Below, one piece after another: positions 10,946 to 19,232 of a stretch of 64,000 nucleotides of DNA (within the stretch, counting starts at the first letter, position 1; the number at the start of each line of letters is the position of its first letter). The stretch spans positions 20,553,300 through 20,617,299 of the forward strand of contig NC_067204.1 of the NCBI RefSeq assembly GCF_026262505.1, written 5' to 3'. The translations under genes were made by a program, and so were the position numbers. The notes under the pieces are model-generated. The model searched no databases. It saw nothing but the letters and a program-made list of their open reading frames with translations, and was not told the DNA's origin. The DNA is from Trichomonas vaginalis G3 (taxonomy: Eukaryota; Parabasalia; Trichomonadida; Trichomonadidae).

Positions 10946-11580
10946 TTTCTTTTTTCTTTTTTTATCACCATATACTATCAACACTAAATGTGATACAATA
11001 ATTAACTACAATTACATGCTCAAAAACTATTATTTCTTACTTAATAAAATTATAATTTTTCTATATCTACTTAAGAGTCACAATAACAAATAAAATAACT
11101 TTTCTAAATGTTATATTCTCTAAATCTGTCAAAATCACTTGATCAACAAGCGCTGAAATGATGATTGGCGCTTACATTTTACTTTTATAATAATGTATTC
11201 AAATTATAGTTAACTATCTCCTTCTTGAAATGATATCAGAAAAGGTAAATTCGGGGAATTATTCCACAAGACTGGATCGAGTTTTCACTATTTTCAGAAA
11301 ATTTGATTTTATATTACAAGAAAATCAAAAAGATTTGCACTCACGAGCATAATTATTAAGTGAATTTTTGAACATTTGGTAGGAATATCTCAGATAGTGT
11401 CATAAACATGACAGTTTCGAAATTCAAGAAAATCTTGATTTGAAGACACTGATTTTGGTGATTGATTTAAATACAAAGTACCATCAGGAAGTTTGCACTT
11501 CTCAAGATCAAAACTGGACAAACTAACTATTGATATAATATCTGCATATTTTTTTTTAGATTAATCAAAAAATTTTCATA
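10946..11580. other. Intergenic, non-coding
   Basis: Part of the first 90 bp (to about 11040) has a second, inverted relative at 26735-26800 next to the truncated copy of the 90-residue gene. The rest is AT-rich with no gene seen. TTTTCATA directly before the ATG at 11581 resembles the host initiator. Confidence 0.6.
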
Positions 11581-12932
11581 ATGAGTTCTGACTATTCTAA
11601 ACAATATGAGGACTTTATAGGGGCGCTTGAAAGGCTCTTCCACATAAAATCTAATGAGCCTATCGAAGATATGTGTAATATAATTACAAATACTTTGATT
11701 TAGAAATATCAGCTTTCCATCAAGCATCTTACAAAGTTAATTCGTGAGGCAATTAGATACAATTATGCATCTGGTTCGAATTACACGAAAATACTCAAAC
11801 AAATCGGCGTCGATTTCATATTTGCGGATTACCAATTTGAAAAAGAAGATTCTATCGAATATATAGTTATGCATGATCAAATTGATAAGTTCAAGGAATA
11901 CGTAGCTCAGCATTCAATATCGGATGATAAAGATTTTCTCAAAATTACTAATTTCAGTATCGATGATTTCTACCAAGATAATGATGTAGGGTTAACACTA
12001 ATCGAAGCTTGTGCCTACTTTGGATCAGTTAACATATTTTATTTCTTAACTTCAAATGATATTAGTAAAATAACCGAAAACTGTCATAGCTACGCAGTAA
12101 TTGGAGGAAATCAAGACATCATCAATGAATGCTTGAAAGAAAAGAAAATGGGCATTGATTGTCTCAGAAGTATTATAAGAACACACAATCATAAATTGTT
12201 TGAATATGTTTTAGATAGAAGTTTTTACAGGGTTGCTGATTTATACGGAAAGAATTGGAATTCGCCAAAAGAAAAGAATTTGATGCATGAAGAAAAATAT
12301 AAATCCATTTATGAAGATATCATCACATATCAAAACCTTAATGCTGTATTTATTCTATTCAAAAGGAACAAAAAAATTATCTTTCCGTGGGCTGCTGCAT
12401 TTCCGCAAACTATAGATATTTTCAAAAATAATACATTTTCTAACAAAGATAATCGCACTAATTGTGGAATTATTCATTTTGCAAGTAAAGCGCAAAATTC
12501 TGATATTTGCAGATTATTACTTGAGTCATACAATCAAATTATAGTCGACACTAATGAAGGAGATGAATGCATTTCACATGGTGTTAATATCAATAAAAAA
12601 GATAAATATGGAAATACAGATCTTTATTATGCAACATGGAATAATAATAAAGAAACAATCGAGCTTCTTATTGCACATGGTGCAAATGTCAATGAAAAAT
12701 ATAAAATTGGAAAAACCGCTCTTCATGTTGCAGCATTTAATGAAAGTAAAGAAATAGTTGAACTTCTTCTTTTACATGGTGCAAATATCAACGAAAAAAT
12801 AATAATGGAAAAATCGCCCTTCATTTTGCAGCACTTAAATATTGTAAAGAAATAGCCGAACTTCTTATTTCTCATGGTGCAAATATCAATGAAAAAGAAA
12901 ATACTATTAAGCAAAGAACAACTGAATTTTGA
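11581..12932 (+). pseudogene. DUF3447/ankyrin-repeat protein gene, broken by a stop and a frameshift
   Basis: The frame begins at ATG 11581 (MSSDYSKQYEDFIG). After 40 codons it meets TAG at 11701-11703, and the same frame then stays open to 12855. Residues after the stop match the DUF3447 pattern of the intact paralogue at 39537 (an early acidic helical region, then the SLLEACAYFG-like block and the GGNQDIINECLK block), followed by ankyrin units ending in HGANVNEK and HGANINEK. The last ankyrin units are out of frame: one base is missing in an A-run near 12800, and the alternative frame continues the ankyrin pattern to a TGA at 12930-12932. Two independent lesions make it a pseudogene; stop readthrough is a less likely alternative. 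Confidence 0.8.
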
Positions 12933-13595
12933 CTTTGTTCCTCATTTAAGATACATGTTGACATATATTTCAAAAAATTGAGATATGACATGATAATATC
13001 TTTCTAAATATGACGAAATTGGAATGAAATACATAAATGTTTTGTATGCTGATATATATTTTGATAGTTTACTTGACTTAACACACTATAATTCTTCATC
13101 ACAAGTATCATTTTTAATATTGAGAAATCATACTAATACACATTCTAAATTCAGTTTCATTTTAATTTTATGACCATTGCTAGCTTTTATGATTAAATCC
13201 TGCAAATATTGAAGTAAATATTTTTCTTGTCTTGTATGTGTCAATTGATGATGTGTTAATATTGTTCATTGTAGCTTAATACATTTGAAAACAATTAAAT
13301 GATTTCAAATGATGAATACTATTCTTTAATATGGGCTATCATAAAATGCATGAATGTTTTATTATAGATATAACGAGTATATCCATTTAATTTCACAGCC
13401 TTTATTCAATAAAAGCAAAAGAGTTATGATTTTTATCATCTGCTTGATTTTCAATTCTTTGCTATTTCTCAGTTCAAGTTAAATAGTATAAATCATTAAT
13501 TTGAAATTATTTGAATTGCTATATGTTAGACTATTTGCATGAATGAAAAATTCGATGAGTTATTCGTGGGTTTTATTGCAATAAGGTCAGGTAAG
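12933..13595. other. AT-rich non-coding stretch before the Maverick-like element
   Basis: No gene, repeat or RNA signature seen. It probably contains the host/element junction, but no target duplication could be identified. Confidence 0.6.
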
Positions 13596-13702
13596 TGGGG
13601 CTTCCAGGGGCTGCGCCCCTTCTAGCCCCTAAGAAATTTTGCCCAAGACCCAAGAGGAGGACCGAACCCCAGCCGACCAGCCGGTGACAAAACCAAAACC
13701 GT
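13596..13702. other. GC-rich block at the left edge of the Maverick-like element
   Basis: About 107 bp with unusually high G+C in a strongly AT-rich region. It includes the interrupted palindrome GGGGCTGCGCCCC and runs such as CTAGCCCCT and CAGCCGACCAGCCGGTG. No ORF. It could be the outer terminal sequence of the element; a matching inverted copy is not present at the right side within the window. Confidence 0.5.
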
Positions 13703-13727
13703 TGTTATTTACATCATATTAATGGCG

Positions 13728-13809
13728 TCACTTTTAAAAATGTCACTTTTTGTTTCACTTTTCACAAATTATATATGTTTTCATGCTTTGTCACTTTTCT
13801 GTCACTTTT
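13728..13809. promoter_or_regulatory. Five TCACTTTT repeats upstream of the methyltransferase gene
   Basis: TCACTTTT occurs at 13728, 13743, 13755, 13791 and 13802, all on the plus strand, and is then followed by ATTTTTATTAT (13821) and the ATG at 13841. TCACTTTT is also the core of the host-type initiators seen before several host genes here, so the cluster may be a borrowed initiator array or an iterated binding site. Confidence 0.45.
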
Positions 13810-13840
13810 CGGGTAAAAACATTTTTATTATTATATATAA

Positions 13841-14659
13841 ATGAATTTTACAAAACCACCGTTACCGTTCTTTGGAAATAAGAGTAGATGTAAAGATATT
13901 ATATTGAGAGAACTTAAGAAACTACCGAATGGTCTAACATTTGTAGATTTGTTCGGTGGAAGTTTCTATATATCCCATTTATGTCATACCGTATTTCCTG
14001 ACTCAAAGATTATATGCAATGACTTCGACAACTATATGGACCGTCTCAAACATATTCCAGACACAAACAATATATTGAAAGAGTTAAAAGAAAAGATACC
14101 TATAGGTAAGATGGAACGTATACCATTATATAAGAAAAATATTGTGAGAGAGGTTTTGAAAAAAGCAGAATATATAGACTGGGATAGTATATCTGCTAGA
14201 CTATTATATAGTGGTGCTATAAGAGTTCATGACATTGAAACACTTATGTCAAAAGTTTTATATCTTAACTATACAAATGTTTTCAAAGAGGACATAGAAA
14301 AATATATTGAGGGTATAGAGTTTGTGAGATGTCATTGGACAGAGTTGTATGAAAAATATAAAGACAAGGAAAATGTTTTCTTTATAGTGGACCCGCCGTT
14401 CTATAACACATGGGATTTTCAATACCAAGTAGACTGGACTTTGAGAGACTCTTTAGAAACTTTAGACGTTATACATAACCATCCATGCTTTTACTTTACA
14501 TCCGATAAAAGTGGTTTGGAAACCGTTATGAGATGGTTAGAGGACATACATGACTATGAGTTTAGATATGACAAGATAGAATATGAGAGAGGTCCTATAA
14601 ACTGGAGAAAGTGTCACAATAAAGAAATTTTATTAGTAAGTAAATGTGGTTTGAAATAG
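13841..14659 (+). CDS. Dam-like DNA N6-adenine methyltransferase
   Basis: 272 residues, the usual size for Dam/D12-class enzymes, which transfer a methyl group from S-adenosylmethionine to N6 of adenine in DNA. Visible motifs in family order: an N-terminal LPFFGNKSRCKDII block (residues ~7-20, equivalent to the Dam FxKWAGGK start), DLFGGSFYISH (~36-46, SAM-binding FxGGG-like), CNDFDNY (~64) and the catalytic VDPPFYNTW (~182, DPPY-type with Phe). The middle is the expected target-recognition insert. It is the first gene of the Maverick-like element, 11 bp after an ATTTTTATTAT motif. Abundant N6-methyladenine has been reported in T. vaginalis DNA, so an element-borne origin of such enzymes is plausible. 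GATC specificity is inferred from the Dam class, not shown. The 3' end overlaps the next small ORF by 16 bp. Confidence 0.85.
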   Translation: MNFTKPPLPFFGNKSRCKDIILRELKKLPNGLTFVDLFGGSFYISHLCHTVFPDSKIICNDFDNYMDRLKHIPDTNNILKELKEKIPIGKMERIPLYKKNIVREVLKKAEYIDWDSISARLLYSGAIRVHDIETLMSKVLYLNYTNVFKEDIEKYIEGIEFVRCHWTELYEKYKDKENVFFIVDPPFYNTWDFQYQVDWTLRDSLETLDVIHNHPCFYFTSDKSGLETVMRWLEDIHDYEFRYDKIEYERGPINWRKCHNKEILLVSKCGLK

Positions 14660-14769
14660 GACTACTTGTTTTAGGTTTTTTCCATTGTGTCATTTATTTA
14701 TTTGACGTGGCAGAAAAGTACAGAGAATATGAAGATGAACCAATGCCTGCAAATGTTCAGTATATGTAA
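14644..14769 (+). CDS. Small single-pass membrane protein of the Maverick-like element
   Basis: A 41-residue frame that starts 16 bp before the methyltransferase stop and ends 30 bp before the next ATG. Residues 2-20 are a hydrophobic segment (IGLLVLGFFHCVIYLF), followed by an acidic tail (EKYREYEDEPMPANVQYM). Overlap with the previous gene and the open spacing before the next suggest it is real, but no upstream T-rich motif of its own is evident. It could be a holin-like or virion membrane peptide; no family is recognised. Confidence 0.5.
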   Translation: MWFEIGLLVLGFFHCVIYLFDVAEKYREYEDEPMPANVQYM

Positions 14770-14798
14770 TCGTAAGAGATATTTTTATCTAATATTAA

Positions 14799-15161
14799 AT
14801 GGACGCACAGAACTTAGCGAATGCACAGCAACCTGGACAACCAAACCCAGAGAATATTCCAAATGAAGTTAGAATACAAACTGCAATGGCAAACTATGGT
14901 CAAGTGCCAACAGATGTACAAATGCAAACTGCCATGTCAAATGACGCTGCGTTAGGTTTGCCACCATGGTATGCAAATATGAGATGGAAAGAGTTTTATA
15001 CAAACCCTGAAGTGGGATATAAACAACTTTATGCAGATGACGCGAACACAGGAGTTGACCCAGAATATGTTTTCTACCAGAGGAGAAACAGAATGTATGA
15101 GCTCCAGTTAAAGAATGCTATGGAACTCAACAGGAAACGCAAAAGACTAGGCGGACATTAG
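14799..15161 (+). CDS. Hydrophilic protein of the Maverick-like element, unknown function
   Basis: 120 residues. The N-terminal third is Gln/Asn/Pro-rich with a duplicated motif (VRIQTAMANYGQVPTD, then VQMQTAMSND). The middle holds a PPWYANMRWKEFY segment. The C-terminus is basic (ELNRKRKRLGGH), which could be a nuclear or nucleic-acid-binding tail. ATTTTTATCT lies 9-18 bp upstream of the ATG. The 18-bp gap to the next gene and the cluster of small genes suggest a minor virion or scaffold protein; this is inference. Confidence 0.65.
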   Translation: MDAQNLANAQQPGQPNPENIPNEVRIQTAMANYGQVPTDVQMQTAMSNDAALGLPPWYANMRWKEFYTNPEVGYKQLYADDANTGVDPEYVFYQRRNRMYELQLKNAMELNRKRKRLGGH

Positions 15162-15179
15162 ATTTTTACACGTAGTAAA

Positions 15180-15422
15180 ATGGGTTTCTTCAGTAAGATA
15201 GGAAACTTCTTTCGAAATGTTGGAAGAGGTATATGGAATGGAATAAAAACCGTAGGAAGAGGAATTTGGAACGGAGTCAAAAATATTGGTAAAAGAGTAG
15301 GTCAGTTTATTGGTATTATACCTAAAGACCCTGAACCAGAAGAACAAGCTCCTGTTATACAACAGCCTGAACCTGCACCACAGTCTAGTTGGCAACCAAA
15401 TCCAACACCTCAACCGTATTAA
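15180..15422 (+). CDS. Small amphipathic protein with N-terminal MGFFSK (virion-like candidate)
   Basis: 80 residues. It begins MGFFSKIGNFFRNVGRG, a Gly-2/Ser-6 pattern typical of N-myristoylation, followed by a duplicated amphipathic unit (VGRGIWNGIKT, VGRGIWNGVKN) and a Pro/Gln/Glu-rich tail. Such Gly-first amphipathic peptides resemble membrane-active minor virion proteins of adenovirus/Polinton-type capsids, but I see no formal family match. A second protein of the same design lies at 18640. GATTTTTACA lies 10-19 bp before the ATG. The gene converges with the minus-strand gene at 15427, with a 4-bp gap. Confidence 0.65.
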   Translation: MGFFSKIGNFFRNVGRGIWNGIKTVGRGIWNGVKNIGKRVGQFIGIIPKDPEPEEQAPVIQQPEPAPQSSWQPNPTPQPY

Positions 15423-15426
15423 AAAA

Positions 15427-16275
15427 TTATATTTTTACCGTTCGATAGTAGTTGTATATGAAACTAAGTTCTAAGTAAAACGCATGGTATAATGGAATTA
15501 TTCTTTTTCTTCCATCTGTAGTAAACCATACTTGAAAGTCTGAAATACTTCCACTTGGTGGTTCGTATAACTTTGTAGGTTTTTCGTAAAAGTCATTTGC
15601 CAAGCATAAGAAAGAGTTTTGGGCGCCAGAAAATGAAGCATGAACTATCACAGCATCTTGGTCGAAAACATCTTCATATGTTCCATTAGGGTTTTCGACT
15701 TCATAATAGTCCGGGTGTACTGGATATGCTGCAGGCTGATTTAACATCCTCATAAATCTATACCATGCCAAGTTGTTATATTTTGTAGAAATATAAACGT
15801 TTTCTCCAAGGTCTTCTATTTTATTGATTTTAACAGTTGCATTTTTCCTGTCATAAATAATATCGAGATGGTATTCTCCTTCGTCAATGTTATACTGGTT
15901 TGCATATTCAATATAGATATCGTTTATTTTTTCTTGAAAAGCTTGAAGAGTTGTTTCTAAGTTTACAAGCAAACTAACTTGTAAAAGTTTTCCCTGTTCA
16001 AATTTCTCATACATACGTTTTTCTTTGTTATAGTATCGAACTTCAAAACCGACCGTAAATGGGAAACCATGTATGGCTTCTGAAATGAACTTCATTCTTC
16101 GAAAGCCAATAGCTTTTGTGACAGATGGGTCTCTTAACCATCTTAATGGGTAGTCAAAACGATAGCCTTCATGCTTTACGGTATCTGTCTCAAACTTTTG
16201 ACCGACATTAGTAAAAAGTTCATCTAATGGTTTAGTTGTAGCAACTCTTGAATTTTCTTTTTCTATTGGAAGCAT
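15427..16275 (-). CDS. 282-residue element protein, paralogue of 22145-23005
   Basis: Clear paralogue of the 286-residue product at 22145. Shared blocks: TTKPLDELFTNVGQ, YRFDYPLRWL, KAIGFRR near the N-terminus, then HASFSGAQNSFLCLA, YEPPSGSISDFQVWFTT and IIPLYHAFYLELSFIYNY at the C-terminus. It is predicted to be soluble and strand-rich, with no membrane segment. Size and the presence of two diverged copies per element fit a virion structural role such as a minor or penton-type capsid protein, but this is inferred from context only. It is divergent from the tail-fibre gene with just 18 bp between the start codons. Confidence 0.75.
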   Translation of the reverse strand: MLPIEKENSRVATTKPLDELFTNVGQKFETDTVKHEGYRFDYPLRWLRDPSVTKAIGFRRMKFISEAIHGFPFTVGFEVRYYNKEKRMYEKFEQGKLLQVSLLVNLETTLQAFQEKINDIYIEYANQYNIDEGEYHLDIIYDRKNATVKINKIEDLGENVYISTKYNNLAWYRFMRMLNQPAAYPVHPDYYEVENPNGTYEDVFDQDAVIVHASFSGAQNSFLCLANDFYEKPTKLYEPPSGSISDFQVWFTTDGRKRIIPLYHAFYLELSFIYNYYRTVKI

Positions 16276-16293
16276 ATTTTATCTATAATAAAA
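16276..16293. promoter_or_regulatory. 18-bp divergent promoter between two element genes
   Basis: The whole gap between the two opposing ATGs is ATTTTATCTATAATAAAA. Read in either direction it contains a TTTTAT-type element a few bases before the start codon, matching the motif seen before the other element genes. Untranslated leaders must be extremely short, or the promoters lie inside the opposing gene. Confidence 0.6.
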
Positions 16294-17682
16294 ATGTCAA
16301 ATGAAACAGCGTCTATGAGAGAAATACAACACAACCGACAACTCATTATGCAAGTTCTAAATAAGAACACAACAAACTTTTCAAACTATTCTAAGATATC
16401 TGAGTCATTGAAAGAAGGAAACTTAAAACTGACATTAAACCCAATGACAGATGAGTTTCTATTTCAAGACAATAAGAACCATACTGTCTGTATAAATCCA
16501 ACAAAAGGAACTTTAAACGAGAAACCTATAAATGAACTTCTTTTGAAAGCAGATGTTGACAACAAAGCTGACAAAGAATATGTAGACGATGCAATAGCAA
16601 AAGAAGAAGAAAGAGCTAACAATGCTTATGCAACAAAAGAACATACTCATCCTGAACTAGCAGACAAAACATATGTTGACAATAAAATGTCAAGTGAAGT
16701 GACAAGAGCTGAAAACGAATATTCTAAAAAGACTCATATACATACCATTGCAAATATTACAAACTTACAAGAAACCTTAAACAGGAAAAGTGCCGTTGGA
16801 CATACACATTCTATATCTGAAATAACAGACTTAAACGTTAGCCTTGAAAAGAAAGCGGATAAGGAATATGTGGCTAGTAAGTTAGAGAAGAAAGCGGATA
16901 AGGAATATGTGGATGAAAAAGATAATGAAATTAAAGAAAGGGTTGAATGGTATCATGAATGGACATCGAAGATTTTAAAAACTAAAGCCGATACAGGATG
17001 GGTTTCAGGATGTTTAGACCTTAAAGCAGATAAAACTTATGTTAACGATGAGTTAGAGAAGAAAGCAGATAAGACTCATACACATACAAGTTTTACAACT
17101 TTTACAGCAGATGATATTACACTAAACACAACCTTGCCAAGTAAAGGTCCAACAATACCACCGGCAACAAGTCTTGTAGATACTTTGATATCTAATGACA
17201 ATAGTATTATGCATCTAAGACAGGAACTCAATGTGCTTAAACAAATTTTGCCGAATCTTATTTACCCGGTTGGCTCATTATATGTTTCAATGAACTCTAC
17301 CAGACCAGAAGCAGTACTTGGTTTTGGAACTTGGACTCAAATAGTCGACAGGTTTTTGTATTGTGCAAACTCTTCAAAGGAAACAGGTGGAAGTAAAACG
17401 ATTTCAGGTGAAAATTTACCTGCACACAGTCACTACATAGATTTAAGTACATCTCAAGCAGGTTGGCATAAGCATAGATATTGGGATTGGTCAGGAATGA
17501 CAAAAGGTAAAGGATATGATGTTAAAGACGACGTTAAGTTTGCTATAAATTGTTACTGGAGTGACACTCAGGGAGAAGGAAACCATACACATTTCGTTTC
17601 AGGATATACACAAACAACGGGACAAAGTAAAGAATACATGCCACCTTACATGACTGTATTCGCATGGTATAGAATTGCTTAG
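16294..17682 (+). CDS. Phage tail-fibre-like protein with collar-type C-terminal domain
   Basis: 462 residues. Residues ~80-260 contain repeated units of the type KADKEYVD...KEEE, KKADKEYVASKLEKKADKEY and KADKTYVNDELEKKADKTHTH, typical of trimeric phage tail-fibre shafts. The C-terminal ~140 residues (from IYPVGSLYVSMNST, ~320) have the hallmarks of a tail-collar/baseplate-fibre tip: GTWTQIVDRFLYC, GGSKTISGENLPAHSH, paired HTH/KHR histidines and a closing MPPYMTVFAWYRIA. In phages such proteins bind receptors. Found in a eukaryotic Maverick-like element, it suggests a virion surface fibre. The frame is intact. It overlaps the end of the integrase pseudogene by 3-4 bp. Confidence 0.85.
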   Translation: MSNETASMREIQHNRQLIMQVLNKNTTNFSNYSKISESLKEGNLKLTLNPMTDEFLFQDNKNHTVCINPTKGTLNEKPINELLLKADVDNKADKEYVDDAIAKEEERANNAYATKEHTHPELADKTYVDNKMSSEVTRAENEYSKKTHIHTIANITNLQETLNRKSAVGHTHSISEITDLNVSLEKKADKEYVASKLEKKADKEYVDEKDNEIKERVEWYHEWTSKILKTKADTGWVSGCLDLKADKTYVNDELEKKADKTHTHTSFTTFTADDITLNTTLPSKGPTIPPATSLVDTLISNDNSIMHLRQELNVLKQILPNLIYPVGSLYVSMNSTRPEAVLGFGTWTQIVDRFLYCANSSKETGGSKTISGENLPAHSHYIDLSTSQAGWHKHRYWDWSGMTKGKGYDVKDDVKFAINCYWSDTQGEGNHTHFVSGYTQTTGQSKEYMPPYMTVFAWYRIA

Positions 17683-18622
17683 TCGTCATTTTCAACTTCT
17701 TTAGCATATTCGTCAGGAGTTGTCTTATATTTGTTAGGACTGTCTTTGAAAGTATACCACCTTGAACTTTGACAAGTTTGAAACGAGGTCTGGCAATAGT
17801 AGTTTTATCTTCTGCTTGCAGTGTGTACATTTTGCCATGTTTGCCTAAAATTCATAATATTCTCTTGTATACTTTCTTCTATTTTTACGAACACGAATGT
17901 GAGTACCTGTCGAGTTCCCATTGTTGTCATAGTCAATAGTATTTTCATATGGGTCGCGTTTAGGTATTTCTATTTTACTTTGTCACCTTTCTGAAGTTTA
18001 TTCTTTCTTGTTTGTCTCTTTTGACTAAATTATTAAATATAAGTCTTTCTCTAAGTCAGGGTTGTTTTTCATTTCTTCGGGGGAGTGGTTTCCCAAACCT
18101 TTTTGTTTACGGTTATTGTAAATATTTAAAACTTGTCTCATCTTTGCCATGGAGAAGTGTCTATATTTGTCGTCATATGACATTTCATTTGCTTCACCAC
18201 CTTGTGGTTGGTTTAAGTCTCTTAACATTTTTATACAACCGTCAATGACACCAAGAGCAGAATGGTTTTGGTCGACAATGAAATATTGGTTTACATTTTT
18301 TGAACGCAGATATTTTTACATCATCTGATTTGAAAGAACTTTCACAGTCAGATGTCAGTTTTGTTGGATGGTATTTGTCAACGAATATTGTCAAAGCAGT
18401 TTTCACATCTAAAATATTTTTGGACCATAATGGTATGGCTTCACAGTATCTTGTGTTTTGACCAACAAATATTAACCAGTATGGAGGTCCATCTTCTCTA
18501 TACCTCGGAATGTTTTCCAAGATGTCCATAAACCAAGCATTTGGTGTTGAACTAAAGATTTTTATCATGAGTGCTTTTTTTGTCGCTTTAGAAACATAGG
18601 GGTCCTTGTTTGGATTCGTCAT
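17679..18622 (-). pseudogene. Retroviral-like DDE integrase of the Maverick type, frameshifted
   Basis: The start ATG is at 18622. The first 126 codons are open and contain WFMDILEN (first catalytic Asp) and LTSDCESSF (second Asp). The frame is lost in an A-run near 18300. The expected continuation, with the HSALGVID block and a long helical region (LRDLNQPQGGEANEMSYDD), lies in the next frame, where the fragment 18025-18228 is open. Further frame changes occur around 18020-17950 and near 17760. The terminal chromo/SH3-like basic region (IRVRKNRRKYTREYYEF, then TTIARPRFKLVKVQGG) can be followed to a TAA at 17679-17681. At least three lesions mean no active integrase from this copy. Expected full length is about 315 residues. 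Confidence 0.85.
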
Positions 18623-18639
18623 TTTTTAACCCATAAGAA

Positions 18640-19041
18640 ATGGGTTTATTTGGCGCATTAGCAGGAGTTGCATCCAGATTTTTGCCCGCAGTGGGAACAA
18701 TAGCCAGAGGTGTATTTGGAGTTGGAAGGAAGATTTTGAGTACATTAGGTATACTTAAAGAGAAAGCACAACCTATTATACAAACTGTACAGAAAGGTTG
18801 GGATGTAGCACGAGATGCAACAAATCTTATTCCAAATCCTGAAACAAGAGGAAAAGTTCAAGGATGGATGGACAATGTAGGAAGACAAGCAGGAAACTAT
18901 TATAACAAAGCAAATGACTACTATAACCAAGCAGGACACTATATGGACCAAGGTGAAAGATTCTTTAACAGAGGATATAACCATGCACAACAATGGGTAA
19001 GCAATAACCAACCGCAACCACCTCAAACTTGGGGAATGTAA
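18640..19041 (+). CDS. Small Gly-first amphipathic protein (virion-like candidate)
   Basis: 133 residues. The N-terminus MGLFGALAGVASRFLPAVG is Gly-first, hydrophobic and amphipathic, then becomes basic (GVGRKILSTLGILKEK). The middle and C-terminal part is Asn/Gln/Tyr-rich with a repeated YYNKANDYYNQAGHYMDQ pattern. The general design, a membrane-active head with a polar tail, recalls minor virion proteins that disrupt membranes during entry in adenovirus-type capsids, but no family match can be claimed by eye. It is divergent from the integrase pseudogene across 17 bp that contain ATTTTTTAAC. Confidence 0.65.
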   Translation: MGLFGALAGVASRFLPAVGTIARGVFGVGRKILSTLGILKEKAQPIIQTVQKGWDVARDATNLIPNPETRGKVQGWMDNVGRQAGNYYNKANDYYNQAGHYMDQGERFFNRGYNHAQQWVSNNQPQPPQTWGM

Positions 19042-19060
19042 AGTTTTTTATTGAGATGAA

Positions 19061-19213
19061 ATGAACAATACAGCATTGAGACAAATGGGTTCAAGATGGA
19101 TTTGTCGGCTTCCAGCAGTTACACCACGTGTTTGTCAAGTTCTTCCTATACCTCAGGAAGTTTTAGACCGACTTAAAAAACAACAACAACCGGTTGAAAA
19201 CAAACCAAACTAA
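19061..19213 (+). CDS. 50-residue element protein, unknown function
   Basis: MNNTALRQMGSRWICRLPAV begins a short polar protein with two Cys, a Pro-rich middle (VLPIPQEVLDRLKK) and a QQQPVENKPN tail. The leader TTTTTTATTGAGATGAA directly before its ATG is nearly identical to the leader of the next gene (TTTTTTACTGAGATGAA), which supports its being translated. Spacing is tight, with 19 bp on each side. Confidence 0.6.
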   Translation: MNNTALRQMGSRWICRLPAVTPRVCQVLPIPQEVLDRLKKQQQPVENKPN

Positions 19214-19232
19214 AATTTTTTACTGAGATGAA

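Noticed and set aside
13596..13702. rRNA or tRNA fragment in the GC-rich block
   Set aside because: No recognisable rRNA core or cloverleaf; the short GGGGCTGCGCCCC palindrome alone is not evidence.
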